DNA of 64,000 nt from an uncultured Paracoccaceae bacterium (GCA_947500005.1 CANMQJ010000001.1:372001-436000); one strand, 5' to 3'. Counted from the stretch's first letter, positions 1 to 10,108 are shown. The notes: a model not told the origin generated them from the letters alone. Translations and numbers: made by a program.

Positions 1-22
1 CGATGGCGACGGTGAAGCTCAT
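1..22 (-). CDS. cmk: Cytidylate kinase, first codons only (partial)
   Basis: Reading leftward from 22, the ATG overlaps the aroA stop codon (ATGA) and the first residues are MSFTVAI, which matches the usual beginning of bacterial cytidylate kinase (MSFTVAIDGPAAAGKG-like). The gene runs off the left edge, so only seven codons are visible. Cmk phosphorylates CMP and dCMP. An aroA-cmk order with overlap is common in alphaproteobacteria, which supports the call more than the few residues do. Confidence 0.6.
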
Positions 23-1365
23 GCCCGTTCCAGTTTCGCGCCGAGGCCGGCCATCAGCGGCTCGAAGATCGGGAAGGAGGTGGCGATGGGGCTGCCGTCA
101 TCGACCGAGACGGGGGCCTGCGCGGCCAGGCCCATCACCATGAAGGACATGGCGATTCGGTGGTCCAGAAAGCTTTCGCAGGTGCCGCCGCCAGGCACGT
201 TTCCGGCGCCGAGACCCTCGACGCTCCACCAGTCCTCGCCCTCCTCGACCGTGACGCCATTGGCGCGCAGGCCGCGGGCCATCGCGTCGATGCGGTCGCT
301 TTCCTTGACGCGCAACTCCTTCACCCCGCCCATCATGGTGGTGCCGGTGGCGTTGGCGGCCACGACCGAAAGCACGGGGTATTCGTCGATCATCGAGGCC
401 GCGCGGTCGGCCGGAACGGTGACGCCCTTCATGTCGGGCGAGTAGCGTGCACGCAGGTCGGCGACGGGTTCGCCGCCCTCTTCGCGCTCGTTTTCATAGG
501 TCAGGTCAGCACCCATCTCACGCAGCGTGGTGAACAGGCCCGCGCGGGTGGGGTTGAGGCCGATCCCAGGCACCAGCACGTCGGAGCCCGGCGTGATCAG
601 CGCGGCGCAGACCGGAAAGGCGGCGGAGCTGGGGTCGCGCGGCACGACGATGGTCTGGGGTTTCAGCTCGGGCCGGCCGGTGAGGGTGATGACGCGGCCC
701 TCCTCGGTGTCCTCGACGGTGATCTCGGCGCCGAAGCCTGCGAGCATGCGTTCGGAATGGTCGCGCGTCGCCTCGCGCTCGATCACGACGGTCTGGCCGG
801 GCGCGTTGAGCCCCGCCAGCAGCACGGCGGATTTCACCTGTGCCGAGGGCACGGGCACGGTGTAGCGGACCGGGACCGGCTCGGCGGCACCCACGATGGT
901 CATGGGCAGGCGCCCGCCCGCACGACCCACCGCGCGGCAGCCGAAAAGCTCCAGCGGGTCGGTCACGCGGGCCATCGGGCGTTTGTTGAGACTGGCATCG
1001 CCGGTAAAGGTCGCCGTGATGGGCGAGGTCGCCATCGCGCCCATGATGAGGCGCACGCCGGTGCCGGAATTCCCGCAATCGATGACCTGCGCGGGTTCGG
1101 CGAAGCCGCCCACGCCCACGCCATGCACCGACCATTCGCCGCCGCCCAGATCCGTGACCTCGGCGCCGAAGGCGCGCATCGCCTTGGCGGTGTCGATCAC
1201 GTCCTCGCCTTCGAGCAGGCCCGAGATCCGCGTCTCGCCCACCGCGAGCGCGCCGAGGATCAGCGCGCGGTGCGAGATCGACTTGTCACCCGGCACCTGC
1301 GCCTCGCCGGTGAGCGGGCCGCTGGGGTGAGCAGTCATCGGGATCGGGGTGCCGTGGCCGGACAT
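19..1365 (-). CDS. aroA: 3-phosphoshikimate 1-carboxyvinyltransferase (EPSP synthase)
   Basis: Joins shikimate-3-phosphate and PEP in the sixth step of the cytoplasmic shikimate pathway. The 448-aa protein has the N-terminal [17 protein letters not shown] motif, the repeated domain hallmark LNKRPMARV, and the C-terminal LRVKESDRI and DHRIAMSF motifs. Length and spacing resemble class II (CP4-like) enzymes. The residue equivalent to the glyphosate-determining Ala100 of CP4 is Gly (CGNSGTG, Gly101), as in sensitive enzymes. The start at 1365 has an SD (AGAGGAG) about 5 nt upstream; the alternative ATG at 1338 has none. It overlaps cmk by ATGA, so the two are probably co-transcribed. Confidence 0.95.
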   Translation of the reverse strand: MSGHGTPIPMTAHPSGPLTGEAQVPGDKSISHRALILGALAVGETRISGLLEGEDVIDTAKAMRAFGAEVTDLGGGEWSVHGVGVGGFAEPAQVIDCGNSGTGVRLIMGAMATSPITATFTGDASLNKRPMARVTDPLELFGCRAVGRAGGRLPMTIVGAAEPVPVRYTVPVPSAQVKSAVLLAGLNAPGQTVVIEREATRDHSERMLAGFGAEITVEDTEEGRVITLTGRPELKPQTIVVPRDPSSAAFPVCAALITPGSDVLVPGIGLNPTRAGLFTTLREMGADLTYENEREEGGEPVADLRARYSPDMKGVTVPADRAASMIDEYPVLSVVAANATGTTMMGGVKELRVKESDRIDAMARGLRANGVTVEEGEDWWSVEGLGAGNVPGGGTCESFLDHRIAMSFMVMGLAAQAPVSVDDGSPIATSFPIFEPLMAGLGAKLERA

Positions 1366-1428
1366 GGACGCTCCTCTCGCGCTATCGGTCCCGGGTCGGA
1401 TAGCGAATTGACCAAGCAGGGTCCAGCG

Positions 1429-2490
1429 TCATGTCTCGCCCAGCCAGCGGGCGGGGTTCTCTTCGGCGATCTTGCGGAAGACCTCTTCACCCAGGGTGTT
1501 GCGCAGGCGGAAACAGACCTCGCGCTCGGACAGTTTCTCTTGCCGGGTCATGTAGAAATCCGAGCCGAAGAGGACGCGGTCGCGCAGGAGCGCGCTCTCG
1601 TCATCCTCGCCCATCAGGAAGATGCGCAGGAAGGGGGCGTAATCTTCGAAGTTGAACAGCGTGTAGGAGATGTCGGTCCAGAGGTTGGGGTAGTCGCCGC
1701 TGCCTATCATCTTGCGTATCCGGCGCTGCCAGTTGTCGCGCTGCGCGGGGTCATCCCATGCGGCGGGGTCGGGGCGAGCATAGGCGGCCCAGTCGCGCGA
1801 GCCGCCGAAATGGGCAAGGCAGATGCGCAGGTTCGGATGGGCCTCGAGGACGGGGATATAGGCCTGCGGTTCGGTATAGCGGTCGGCGCTGAATTCGCTC
1901 ATGTCGCGGCCCTGAAGGCCCCCGCGCGAGCAATGGGTCATCACCGGCAGGCCGCGTTTCTCGAGTTCGGGGTAGACATGCTCCATCAGCCGCGGATCCG
2001 TGGGGGAAAAGCCCATGCGGGGGTAGAGCTTCACACCGCGGAAGCCGAGCCTGTCAATGGCGCGCATGAGTTCGGTCGCCTGCGGGTCGGCGCGCGGGTC
2101 GATGGTGGCGAAGGGAATGACCGTGCCGCGATTGGCACGGGCGAGTTCGGCAAGCTCGTCATGCTGGGCCGCCAGCGCGACCTCGGGCGCGCCGTAGCCG
2201 AAGGCCGAAAGCTCCATCGGCAGGACAACGAAGCGGGTGTCGGAGGGGTAATGGGCGCGCAGGGCCTCCAGCACCTCGCGCTGCGAATCGGCGCCGGCCT
2301 CGTTGTTGAAGCGGTAGAGGCGTTCGAGCTTGTCGGCGGCGGGGTGCTGGCCGATCACGCGCAGCCCGGCGGCCATCCAGCGGATCAGGAAGGGTGCCTT
2401 CTTGAAGAAGCGCAGGATGCGATAGGGGTAATCCTGCGGAATGTGGCGGTGATTGAACAGGTGGACGTGGCAATTGGTGATGCGGGTCAT
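1429..2490 (-). CDS. Amidohydrolase-family (Amidohydro_2) metal-dependent hydrolase
   Basis: 353-aa TIM-barrel hydrolase or decarboxylase-like protein. The N-terminal metal motif is NCHVHLFN (HxH). Later histidines and the acid appear in PVMTHCSRGG, ICLAHFGGSRDW and VLFGSDFYM, the usual order for the Amidohydro_2 family (ACMSD/2-pyrone-4,6-dicarboxylate hydrolase relatives). There is no signal peptide, so it is probably cytoplasmic. It lies 63 bp upstream of nothing obviously related: aroA follows on the same strand and trmB precedes it. The substrate cannot be told from sequence. The SD before the ATG is weak. Confidence 0.8.
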   Translation of the reverse strand: MTRITNCHVHLFNHRHIPQDYPYRILRFFKKAPFLIRWMAAGLRVIGQHPAADKLERLYRFNNEAGADSQREVLEALRAHYPSDTRFVVLPMELSAFGYGAPEVALAAQHDELAELARANRGTVIPFATIDPRADPQATELMRAIDRLGFRGVKLYPRMGFSPTDPRLMEHVYPELEKRGLPVMTHCSRGGLQGRDMSEFSADRYTEPQAYIPVLEAHPNLRICLAHFGGSRDWAAYARPDPAAWDDPAQRDNWQRRIRKMIGSGDYPNLWTDISYTLFNFEDYAPFLRIFLMGEDDESALLRDRVLFGSDFYMTRQEKLSEREVCFRLRNTLGEEVFRKIAEENPARWLGET

Positions 2491-2534
2491 GACGGCGGCT
2501 TTCGACTTTGAATGCCACCAGTCTATGCGCCCTT

Positions 2535-3245
2535 TCAGCCGTGTCTACGGAAGGTCAGGTAATGGGGGCTGCGCCCTTCGCGCAGGGCCTTTTGTTCATA
2601 GCGGGTGGAGATCCAGTCATCCCACGGTTCGCGCCAGTCGGCGGGACGCTCGGCCAGCCAGTCGAAGCCTGCCTTCGGGACTTCTTCCAGCGTCTGTCGG
2701 ACGTAATCGGGAATGTCGGTCGCGACCCGGAAGATCGCACCGGGTTTCATCACGCGGGCCAGCGGTTCGAGATGTTCGGGCGTGACGAAGCGACGGCGGT
2801 GGTGGCGCTTCTTGGGCCAGGGATCGGGATAGAGCAGGAAGGCGCGCGAGATGCTGGCATCGGGCAGCACGTCGAAAAGGTCGCGCACGTCGCCGGGATG
2901 GACGGCGAGGTTCTCGACCCCTGCCCTGCGGATCTTGCCCAGCAGCATGGCGACCCCGTTGATGAAGGGTTCGGCCCCGATGATGCCGATATCGGGGTTC
3001 TCGCTGGCCTGGTGGACCATGTGTTCGCCCCCGCCGAAGCCGATCTCCAGCCAGACGGGTCTGCCGCCGAAGCGCGCATCGAGGTCGAGCGGTGTACGCT
3101 CGGGGTTCTCGTCCCATTCGACGCGGCCAGGCGCGAGGGCGGCGAGATCCTCGTCGAGATAGGTCTTCTGGCTTTGCTTAAGCGTCTTGCCCTTGGTCCG
3201 GCCATAGAAGTTCCGGTGCGGGCGCTGGGGGTGCTTGTCGGTCAT
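2535..3245 (-). CDS. trmB: tRNA (guanine-N7-)-methyltransferase
   Basis: Makes m7G46 in the variable loop of tRNAs using SAM. The SAM loop is WLEIGFGGGEHM and the family signature is DPWPKKRHHRRRFV, followed by a typical C-terminal fold with SRY-like STRYEQKAL. The ATG at 3245 gives 236 aa, the normal TrmB length. The open frame extends further upstream, but that part is arginine/proline-rich and unlike the family. It lies downstream of metK on the same strand, so the neighbour makes its methyl donor; a terminator-like hairpin sits between them. Confidence 0.93.
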   Translation of the reverse strand: MTDKHPQRPHRNFYGRTKGKTLKQSQKTYLDEDLAALAPGRVEWDENPERTPLDLDARFGGRPVWLEIGFGGGEHMVHQASENPDIGIIGAEPFINGVAMLLGKIRRAGVENLAVHPGDVRDLFDVLPDASISRAFLLYPDPWPKKRHHRRRFVTPEHLEPLARVMKPGAIFRVATDIPDYVRQTLEEVPKAGFDWLAERPADWREPWDDWISTRYEQKALREGRSPHYLTFRRHG

Positions 3246-3339
3246 GGCGCGGGGGATTAGCGCGGGGGATCGATTGTCGCAAGGGGCGATGAGCCCTCCG
3301 CCACGGATGGCGGGGGTGTCGCGCCGCATGGCATGGGTT

Positions 3340-3376
3340 GCAAATGGAAACGCCCCCGCGGGTTTCCGCGGAGGCG
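3340..3376 (-). terminator. Rho-independent terminator after metK
   Basis: On the minus strand an 11-bp stem (CGCCTCCGCGG / CCGCGGGGGCG, one T-G wobble) with an AAAC loop lies at 3351-3376. It is followed by TTTCCATTT, 28 nt past the metK stop. The position and the T-rich tail fit intrinsic termination, possibly partial because trmB follows on the same strand. Confidence 0.65.
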
Positions 3377-3404
3377 TGGGCATGTCCAGGGCTTGGGATG
3401 GCCC

Positions 3405-4571
<1,167 letters not shown>

Positions 4572-4574
4572 GCA

Positions 4575-4620
4575 GTGCTCCATTGGATTTTCTCCTGTCA
4601 CGCCAGGAAGCCGTTGTGAC
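4575..4620 (-). promoter_or_regulatory. SAM/SAH riboswitch controlling metK translation
   Basis: The minus-strand leader of metK reads GUCAC at 4620-4616, then AACGGCUUCCUGGC, then GUGAC at 4601-4597, forming P1. A downstream GGAGC at 4581-4577 can pair with the GCUUC of the loop to make an H-type pseudoknot that hides the Shine-Dalgarno. The core matches the known Rhodobacterales SAM/SAH riboswitch class from memory (GUCACAACGGCUUCC...GGCGUGAC...UUGGAGCA), and that class is found upstream of metK. Ligand binding should block ribosome access to the AUG at 4571. Confidence 0.9.
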
Positions 4621-4656
4621 AGACCCATGACGCCATACGGCGTGGTCGGGAAATGG

Positions 4657-6177
4657 TCAATTGACTATATTGTCCTCGGTCGGGTCGCGTGTCCTCAATA
4701 CACCGAGGGACAGGGCGAGAAGCGCCAGCAGGATGGGCAGATCGCCGGTCCTGGAATAGAGGGTTTCGGGCATCGGCCCGGGCAGAGTGGCGTCGAGATA
4801 CCCGGCCTGCCCGAGGGGTATTTCGGCGGTGACCTCTCCCATCGGGTCGATCATCGCCGAGATGCCGGTATTGGCGACGCGCACCATGGGCAGCCCCTGT
4901 TCGATGGCGCGCATCCTTGCCTGGGCAAGATGCTGGTAGGGTCCGGACTGGGTGCCGAACCAGGCGTCGTTGGTGATCTGCAACAGCATGTCCGGCCGCC
5001 GGTCCACGCGATTGAGGTGCTGGGGAAAGATCGCTTCGTAGCAGATCAGCGGCAGTGCCCGGGCAACGGCCCCAAGCTCGACGATCTTGGGGCCGCGACC
5101 CGGCGAGAAGCCCTGCCCCGAGGTGGAAGCGAAGCCCGCGATGCCGTAATCGGCCATCAGGTCGCCGAAGGGCACGTACTCCCCGAAAGGCACGAGGTGC
5201 CACTTGTCGTAAAGGTCGGTCACGGTGCCGCCCGCCCCGATCACGGCCATCGAGTTGTAGATCCGCCCGCGGCCCGAACTGCGCTGGATCCCCACGACCA
5301 CAGGGGCGCCGCGACCGGCCTGGGCCACCCGCTCCATCGCGCCGCCGGCCCGGTCGAGCCAGATAGGCACGGAGGTTTCCGGCCAGACGACCAGATCGGG
5401 AACCGAACCGGCGGCGGTATAGTCAAGCTGCCGCTGGAAGAATTCCGGCGCGTGGTCGGGGTGCCATTTCAGGTGCTGCGGCGCGTTGGGCTGCACCATG
5501 CGGATCACGGTTTCGCCCGCTTCGGGCGGCGTGCGCAGGTTGGGCCAGACAAGAACGGCGAGCGCGAAGAGCACTGCCGGAATCGACCGGATCATCAGCA
5601 TCCTGCCGCCCTGCCCGCGCGCCAGCGTATGCCCAGGCGGCAGGGCGATGGCCAGCGTCGCGGCGCCCAGACCGTAGGGGCCGACCAGGGCCAGAAGCTG
5701 CGCAACGTCAGTATCCACCCAGATCTGGGCGAAGCCGGCCCAGGGAAAGCCGGTCAGGACGAAGCCGCGTGCGAATTCCGCGAGCGAAAGCGTACCGATC
5801 AGGAACCATATCTGGTGGCGCCTCTGGCCCTTGGCCAGCATCGACAGCCAGAAGGCCGCCGCCCAGAACAGCGCCAGCCCACCGGCCAGAAAGAACAGCC
5901 CGAACGGCGCCATCCAACCGTGACGCGCGGAGTCGACCAGAAAGGGTTCGACGATCCAGGCGAGGGCATGACCGAAATAGCCAAGGCCCAGCGCCCAGCC
6001 CAGCAGGGCGCATTCGACGCGGCGCCGGGCAGACCCGGCGATTGCCGGAACCAGCATGAGCGCCGCGATCGTGGCCACCCAAAGCCCCATCGGGGGCAGG
6101 CCGAAGGCGGCGACGGCGCCGGTTGCGAGCGCAAGGACGAATCGCTGCCAGAACGGCCAGCCGGATAGAAATGTCAT
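4657..6177 (-). CDS. lnt: Apolipoprotein N-acyltransferase
   Basis: Adds the third acyl chain to lipoproteins in the inner membrane. The 506-aa protein has an N-terminal set of hydrophobic helices (about residues 1-210) and a C-terminal nitrilase-like domain. The likely catalytic triad is visible: Glu in [13 protein letters not shown], Lys in [14 protein letters not shown] and Cys in [10 protein letters not shown]. The ATG overlaps the stop of the CorC-type gene (ATGA), so they are translationally coupled, as in the common ybeY-corC-lnt order. Confidence 0.95.
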   Translation of the reverse strand: MTFLSGWPFWQRFVLALATGAVAAFGLPPMGLWVATIAALMLVPAIAGSARRRVECALLGWALGLGYFGHALAWIVEPFLVDSARHGWMAPFGLFFLAGGLALFWAAAFWLSMLAKGQRRHQIWFLIGTLSLAEFARGFVLTGFPWAGFAQIWVDTDVAQLLALVGPYGLGAATLAIALPPGHTLARGQGGRMLMIRSIPAVLFALAVLVWPNLRTPPEAGETVIRMVQPNAPQHLKWHPDHAPEFFQRQLDYTAAGSVPDLVVWPETSVPIWLDRAGGAMERVAQAGRGAPVVVGIQRSSGRGRIYNSMAVIGAGGTVTDLYDKWHLVPFGEYVPFGDLMADYGIAGFASTSGQGFSPGRGPKIVELGAVARALPLICYEAIFPQHLNRVDRRPDMLLQITNDAWFGTQSGPYQHLAQARMRAIEQGLPMVRVANTGISAMIDPMGEVTAEIPLGQAGYLDATLPGPMPETLYSRTGDLPILLALLALSLGVLRTRDPTEDNIVN

Positions 6178-7058
6178 CCAGTCTGTTCCGGCAGCATCAC
6201 GCGCAGGCGCTTGATCCGCCGGGGATCGGCGTCGATGACCTCGAACTCGGCCCCGTCGGGGTGCTGGACCACCTCGCCCCGGGCCGGGACGCGGCCCGAG
6301 AGCATGAAGACCAGGCCGCCCAGCGTGTCGATCTCTTCTTCATCGACATCCTCGTGGCTGGTGAGCGAGCGGCCGATCTCGGCCTCGAACTCCTCGAGCG
6401 GGGTGCGCGCCTGAACGACGTAGCAGCCCGGCTTGACCTCGGTCCAGAGCGCGGCCTCGTCGGTGTCATGCTCGTCCTCGATCTCGCCCACGACCTGCTC
6501 GATCAGGTCCTCGATGGTCAGAAGACCGTCGACGCCGCCATATTCGTCGATCACCAGCGCCATGTGCCGGCGCTCGGCCTGCATCTTGGTCAGCAGCACG
6601 CCGATCGACATCGAGGGCGGCACGAAGAGAAGCGGCCGCATCATCGAGGCAAGGTCGAGTTCCTGGCCGTTGCCGTTGAACCCGTGGGTCAGTGCGAAAT
6701 CCTTGAGATGGATGAAGCCCAGCGGCGTGTCGAGCGTGCCCTCGTAGACCGGAATCCGGGTCATCCCGCTCTTGCGGAAGACGCCGACCAGTTCATCCTT
6801 GGTGATGGTGTTGGGGACCGCGACGATTTCGGCCGTGGGAATCGCCACGTCCTCGACGCGCATCCGCCGCAGGTTCATCATGCCGTGCGAGAGGGGCGCA
6901 GACCGGGAATCGTGCCCTGCCTCGTCCTCATCTTCGGTTTCGGGTGCCGAAAACGCATCCATGATGCGGGAGAAAAAACCCGGTTTTTCCTCTGAATAAT
7001 CGCCATTCTCAGGCTGCGCGCCATGCGCCGCCATAGAACCGCCGTCAGTATCGCCCAT
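6174..7058 (-). CDS. CorC/HlyC-family CBS-domain protein
   Basis: 294-aa cytosolic protein with an acidic N-terminus, two CBS domains (from about MRVEDVAIPTAEIVAV and through FVPPSMSIGVLLTKMQ) and a C-terminal CorC_HlyC (transporter-associated) domain containing DTLGGLVF. Members are linked to Mg/Co efflux or named hemolysin-like. The short form has no DUF21 membrane domain, like E. coli CorC (YbeX). The start at 7058 follows an AGGAAG; the frame further upstream overlaps ybeY and looks non-coding. It sits between ybeY and lnt, as in many proteobacteria. Confidence 0.88.
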   Translation of the reverse strand: MGDTDGGSMAAHGAQPENGDYSEEKPGFFSRIMDAFSAPETEDEDEAGHDSRSAPLSHGMMNLRRMRVEDVAIPTAEIVAVPNTITKDELVGVFRKSGMTRIPVYEGTLDTPLGFIHLKDFALTHGFNGNGQELDLASMMRPLLFVPPSMSIGVLLTKMQAERRHMALVIDEYGGVDGLLTIEDLIEQVVGEIEDEHDTDEAALWTEVKPGCYVVQARTPLEEFEAEIGRSLTSHEDVDEEEIDTLGGLVFMLSGRVPARGEVVQHPDGAEFEVIDADPRRIKRLRVMLPEQTG

Positions 7059-7095
7059 TCTTCCTGTTCCAATAACCGGGCCCGAGGCCCATCCG

Positions 7096-7590
7096 TCAGT
7101 CCCTATATGGGTCATCAATACCCATTTTGCCAAGTATTTCGACCTCGAGCGCCTCCATCAGCGCGGCATCGCCGTCGCGGATGTGGTCATAGCCCAACAG
7201 GTGCAGCAGCCCGTGGACGACCAGATGCGTCACATGGTCCGCCAAAGGCTTGCCGGCCTCTGCGGCCTCGCGCGCGCAGGTGTCGTATGAAATCGCGATG
7301 TCGCCCAGCGCGATCTCGCCCTCGAAATCCGGCTCGGGCGGATGCGGCGCGGCGCCCTCCTGCTCGGGCGCGAGATCCTCAGCCGGCCAGCTGAGCACGT
7401 TGGTGGGGCCGGGCTTGTCGCGGAACTCGGCGTTCAGGACAGCGATGCGCGCGTCGTCGCAGCCCAAAAGGCTCATTTCGCAGAGCGCGGGGTCGAGGCC
7501 CATATGCGCGAGCGCGGCATCCGCCGCGCGCCCGGCCAGCGCGGGCAGGTCGGTCCAGCGGGGGTCTTCGATAATCACGTCGACGGTCAT
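7096..7590 (-). CDS. ybeY: Endoribonuclease / rRNA maturation factor YbeY
   Basis: Metal-dependent endoribonuclease needed for 16S rRNA 3' end maturation and ribosome quality control. The diagnostic zinc motif [11 protein letters not shown] lies near the C-terminus, and TNVLSWP is the usual central motif. The ATG at 7590 gives 164 aa and the family N-terminus TVDVIIED. The longer open frame upstream crosses a hairpin repeat and is rejected. It is downstream of phoH, the usual partner. Confidence 0.94.
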   Translation of the reverse strand: MTVDVIIEDPRWTDLPALAGRAADAALAHMGLDPALCEMSLLGCDDARIAVLNAEFRDKPGPTNVLSWPAEDLAPEQEGAAPHPPEPDFEGEIALGDIAISYDTCAREAAEAGKPLADHVTHLVVHGLLHLLGYDHIRDGDAALMEALEVEILGKMGIDDPYRD

Positions 7591-7606
7591 GGCGGGCAGT
7601 CCGGAA

Positions 7607-7652
7607 GCGGGGGCCAGCCCCCGCACCCCCGGAGTATTTCCGAAGAGATGAA
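7607..7652 (-). repeat. Hairpin plus ATATTT-type intergenic repeat, copy in the phoH-ybeY gap
   Basis: An 8-bp hairpin (GCGGGGGC, loop CA, GCCCCCGC, 7607-7624) is followed on the plus strand by CCCCCGGAGTATTTCC and an AAGAGATGAAGG tail. The same layout, a GGGGGC hairpin, then CCCGGGATATTTC and AAGAGGAAGG, recurs at 61170-61234 and inverted at 61257-61297. It therefore looks like a dispersed intergenic repeat. Confidence 0.5.
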
Positions 7653-7664
7653 GGGGCCGGTCTG

Positions 7665-8678
7665 TCAGGCGGTGTCGGCCTCATACGCCTCGATGATGGC
7701 GGCGACAAGCGGATGGCGCACCACGTCGCGCGAGGTGAAGTAGTTGAAGCTTATCCCGCGCACGTCCTTGAGCAGACGTTCGGCATCGGCCAGCCCCGAG
7801 GGGACGCCGCGCGGCAGGTCCACCTGGCTTCGGTCGCCGGTGATGACCATGCGGCTGCCCTCGCCCAGGCGGGTGAGGAACATCTTCATCTGCATGGTGG
7901 TGGCGTTCTGCGCCTCGTCGAGCACCACGAAGGCGTTGGACAGCGTGCGCCCGCGCATGAAGGCCAGCGGCGCGATCTCGATCCGCTTTTCCTCGATGAG
8001 CCTGGCCAGCTGCTTGCCGGGCAGGAAATCGTTGAGCGCGTCGTAGAGCGGCTGCATGTAGGGGTCGACCTTGTCCTTCATGTCACCGGGAAGGTAGCCG
8101 AGCTTTTCGCCCGCCTCGACGGCCGGACGGCTGAGGATGATGCGGTCGACATGGCCCTGGATGAACATCGACACGCCCACGGCCACGGCTAGATAGGTCT
8201 TGCCGGTGCCCGCCGGGCCGATACCGAAGGCCAGCTCGTTGTTGAAGAGCGACAGCACATAGGCCTTCTGCGCATCCGTGCGCGGCTCGACGAGTTTCTT
8301 GCGGGTCTTGATCTCGACCGGGCCGCCCTTGAACATCTCGAGCTGGTCGCCTTCGGCATTTTCGGTCTCGGGCTCGCGTCCGCCGCCCATGCGCAATTCG
8401 CGGTCCACGTCGGCGGATTCCACCGCGCGGCCGGCCTGAAGGCGTTCATAGAGAGCTTCGAGCACTTCGGCGGCCTGCTTGCGCGCGGCCTCCTCGCCCA
8501 TCACGACGAGAAGGTTGCCACGGCGGGCGATCTGCACGCCGATCTTGTCCTCGATCTGGGCGAGGTTTCGATCATACTCTCCGCAGAGGTCGATCAGCAA
8601 TCTGTTGTCGGGAAATTCCAGAAGCGCCTCATGTGGCGCGGCGTCGTTGTGCGGCGGGTTCAGTGCACCGATGGCCAT
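7665..8678 (-). CDS. phoH: PhoH-family ATPase
   Basis: 337-aa PhoH-like NTPase. Walker A is [13 protein letters not shown], Walker B is [11 protein letters not shown], and [11 protein letters not shown] is the conserved sensor-like motif. An N-terminal KH-like region precedes the ATPase (about residues 25-90). PhoH proteins are thought to act in RNA metabolism together with YbeY, which is encoded next. It begins the compact phoH-ybeY-corC-lnt run. In relatives miaB lies directly upstream; here three small envelope genes lie between them. Confidence 0.93.
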   Translation of the reverse strand: MAIGALNPPHNDAAPHEALLEFPDNRLLIDLCGEYDRNLAQIEDKIGVQIARRGNLLVVMGEEAARKQAAEVLEALYERLQAGRAVESADVDRELRMGGGREPETENAEGDQLEMFKGGPVEIKTRKKLVEPRTDAQKAYVLSLFNNELAFGIGPAGTGKTYLAVAVGVSMFIQGHVDRIILSRPAVEAGEKLGYLPGDMKDKVDPYMQPLYDALNDFLPGKQLARLIEEKRIEIAPLAFMRGRTLSNAFVVLDEAQNATTMQMKMFLTRLGEGSRMVITGDRSQVDLPRGVPSGLADAERLLKDVRGISFNYFTSRDVVRHPLVAAIIEAYEADTA

Positions 8679-8767
8679 CCGGTCTCCTGCCTTTGGCGTT
8701 GTGGGGACAAGCCTAGACAGGATGGGGGGGGCGGCGCAAGCCGGGTGGGCGGTTTTTCACCGATCTG

Positions 8768-8796
8768 AAACAAAAGGGCCGCCCGGCGGGCGGCCC
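8768..8796 (-). terminator. Intrinsic terminator of the OmpA/lipoprotein operon
   Basis: A perfect 9-bp stem GGGCCGCCC / GGGCGGCCC with a 3-nt loop (8776-8796) is followed on the minus strand by TTTTGTTTC. It lies 20 nt past the stop of the small lipoprotein gene and before phoH. This is a classical rho-independent layout. Confidence 0.85.
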
Positions 8797-8816
8797 GTTG
8801 CCGATTTCCGGAGCGA

Positions 8817-9110
8817 TCAGATCGCATCGACGATATTCGAGCCGTCCTTGAACGGGCCCGTGGCCACGCCCCTGGGCAGCGAGTCGTCGCAGACTGGCTT
8901 GCCGTTTGGGTGCATCCGCTGCGAGAGATAGCCCTCGAGACCGTCGTCGATGATCCAGTGCTGACAGCCGTTGGGATCGACCCAGATGCCCGCCTTGAGC
9001 TGCGACAGGTCCTTGGCGTCGATGCCCCGGTCGGCGGTTTTGTCGGTTGCCTCGCAGGCGGCGAGGCCACCGATTGCGGCGAGGAGCGCGATGCCCTTGA
9101 TCAGTTTCAT
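8817..9110 (-). CDS. Small lipoprotein with a WVDPxGCxHW domain
   Basis: 97 aa. The N-terminus is a type II signal peptide with lipobox LAAC (Cys19), so it should be a membrane-anchored lipoprotein. Residues about 43-76 (IWVDPNGCQHWIIDDG, then EGY and GKPVC) closely match the same block in the OmpA-family protein encoded 11 bp upstream. SD GGAG lies 8 nt before the ATG. Two conserved cysteines in the block could form a disulfide. No function is known to me. It is probably co-transcribed with the OmpA gene and ends at a strong terminator. Confidence 0.8.
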   Translation of the reverse strand: MKLIKGIALLAAIGGLAACEATDKTADRGIDAKDLSQLKAGIWVDPNGCQHWIIDDGLEGYLSQRMHPNGKPVCDDSLPRGVATGPFKDGSNIVDAI

Positions 9111-9121
9111 GCCAGCTCTCC

Positions 9122-9691
9122 TCAGTTCACGCAGATGATTTCGACGCGGCGGTTCTTGGCCATGTTGGCCGCGCTGGTGTTTGGCACGCGGGGATCGCGT
9201 TCGCCGTAGCCCCGGATGTCGACGATTCGGGCCCCGACACTCTTGCCGACGCGGGCGACCGAGTTCGCGCGGTTGAGCGACAGGCGCATGTTGTAGGCGT
9301 CCGAGGCGCGGCTGTCCGTATGGCCGGTGACGATGTAGCCGCTGGCGCGGGTCTCGTTGAAGAATTCGCGCAGCCGCTGCTGGCCTGCGGAGGAGATCCG
9401 GTAGCTGTCCGTGGCGAAGAACTGGTCGGTGGGCATCGTCCCGCAGATGGCGCCCCGGCGGCAGACCGGGGTGCCGTCGCGGCGCACATGGGGCGTCATG
9501 TAGCCCTCGGCCCCGTCATCCATGACCCAGTGTTCGCAGCCGTCGGGGTCCACCCAGATCGTCGGAACGTAGCGTTCTCCGATGATCGTCCGCGTGTTGC
9601 TTTGCGCGTGGGCGGGGGCGGCAGCTGCCCCGGCGATCACGATCGCACCTGCGAGCGCCGCCAGGGCACTCCTGAAACCTGACTTAATCAC
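9122..9691 (-). CDS. OmpA-family outer-membrane/peptidoglycan-binding protein
   Basis: 189 aa, GTG start with GAGGA about 9 nt upstream. A signal peptide ends near APAHAQS. It is followed by a WVDPDGCEHW domain (about residues 45-80) and a C-terminal OmpA domain with YIVTGHTDSRASDAYNMRLS, RANSV and KNRRVEI, the motifs that bind diaminopimelate in peptidoglycan. It is likely periplasmic or outer-membrane associated. It shares its first domain with the lipoprotein encoded just downstream, so the pair probably arose by domain duplication and may work together at the cell wall. Confidence 0.88.
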   Translation of the reverse strand: MIKSGFRSALAALAGAIVIAGAAAAPAHAQSNTRTIIGERYVPTIWVDPDGCEHWVMDDGAEGYMTPHVRRDGTPVCRRGAICGTMPTDQFFATDSYRISSAGQQRLREFFNETRASGYIVTGHTDSRASDAYNMRLSLNRANSVARVGKSVGARIVDIRGYGERDPRVPNTSAANMAKNRRVEIICVN

Positions 9692-10108
9692 TGTCTATAT
9701 TCCTCACCTGAATTTCCCCCAAGCGCCGATGCGGAGCCGAAACCGAATGCCTCCGATCACCGTGACTGCGACAAGGTTAGGTAAAGAAGCTGTTATTGTG
9801 AAGCAAAATCCACGACATAGAGCGCCCCTTGCGGGCAGGGCTCGAATCGCCCGTCGCGAGCGAGCCGGGCGGGCGTCCGGACGGAGCGCGCCCTGCCCGA
9901 TTGTGCCCCGCGCCGCAACAATCAGCGCGCGTGCGGGCGGATTGACGGCCACCGCCGGCAGAATGGAGCCCGAGAAGGCCTTCCAAACCGGCTTCCCGCA
10001 AGGGCCTCAATCGGATAGATTCATCCCATTGTTCAATCGATTGGAACAACGCCGGTGGCCCGTCGGGCACCGGGAAAATCACTGTTGTCTTACATGGGGG
10101 TGTAGACA
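9692..10108. other. Intergenic region with divergent promoters; no gene seen
   Basis: A 417-bp gap between the OmpA gene (leftward) and the small secreted-protein gene (rightward). Open frames here are arginine/glycine-rich and match no family. It holds a near-perfect 21-bp palindrome at 10029-10049. The AT-rich stretch at 9775-9812 is a plausible promoter area for the leftward operon. Nothing else is supported. Confidence 0.5.
10029..10049. promoter_or_regulatory. Near-perfect palindrome, candidate operator
   Basis: Arms TTGTTC and GAACAA flank a central self-complementary AATCGATT plus one extra G. The site is 60-80 bp upstream of the gene at 10109, the usual distance for an activator or repressor site. 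No regulator gene lies next to it, and the binding protein is unknown. Confidence 0.4.

Noticed and set aside
160..2511. 783-aa open frame on the plus strand
   Set aside because: It is antisense to aroA and the amidohydrolase, rich in His/Arg/Gly/Ala with no family motif: a shadow frame from high GC content.
9831..9855. tRNA T-arm-like sequence (GGGC-TCGAATC-GCCC)
   Set aside because: No acceptor, D or anticodon stems can be found around it, and the loop does not begin TTC.
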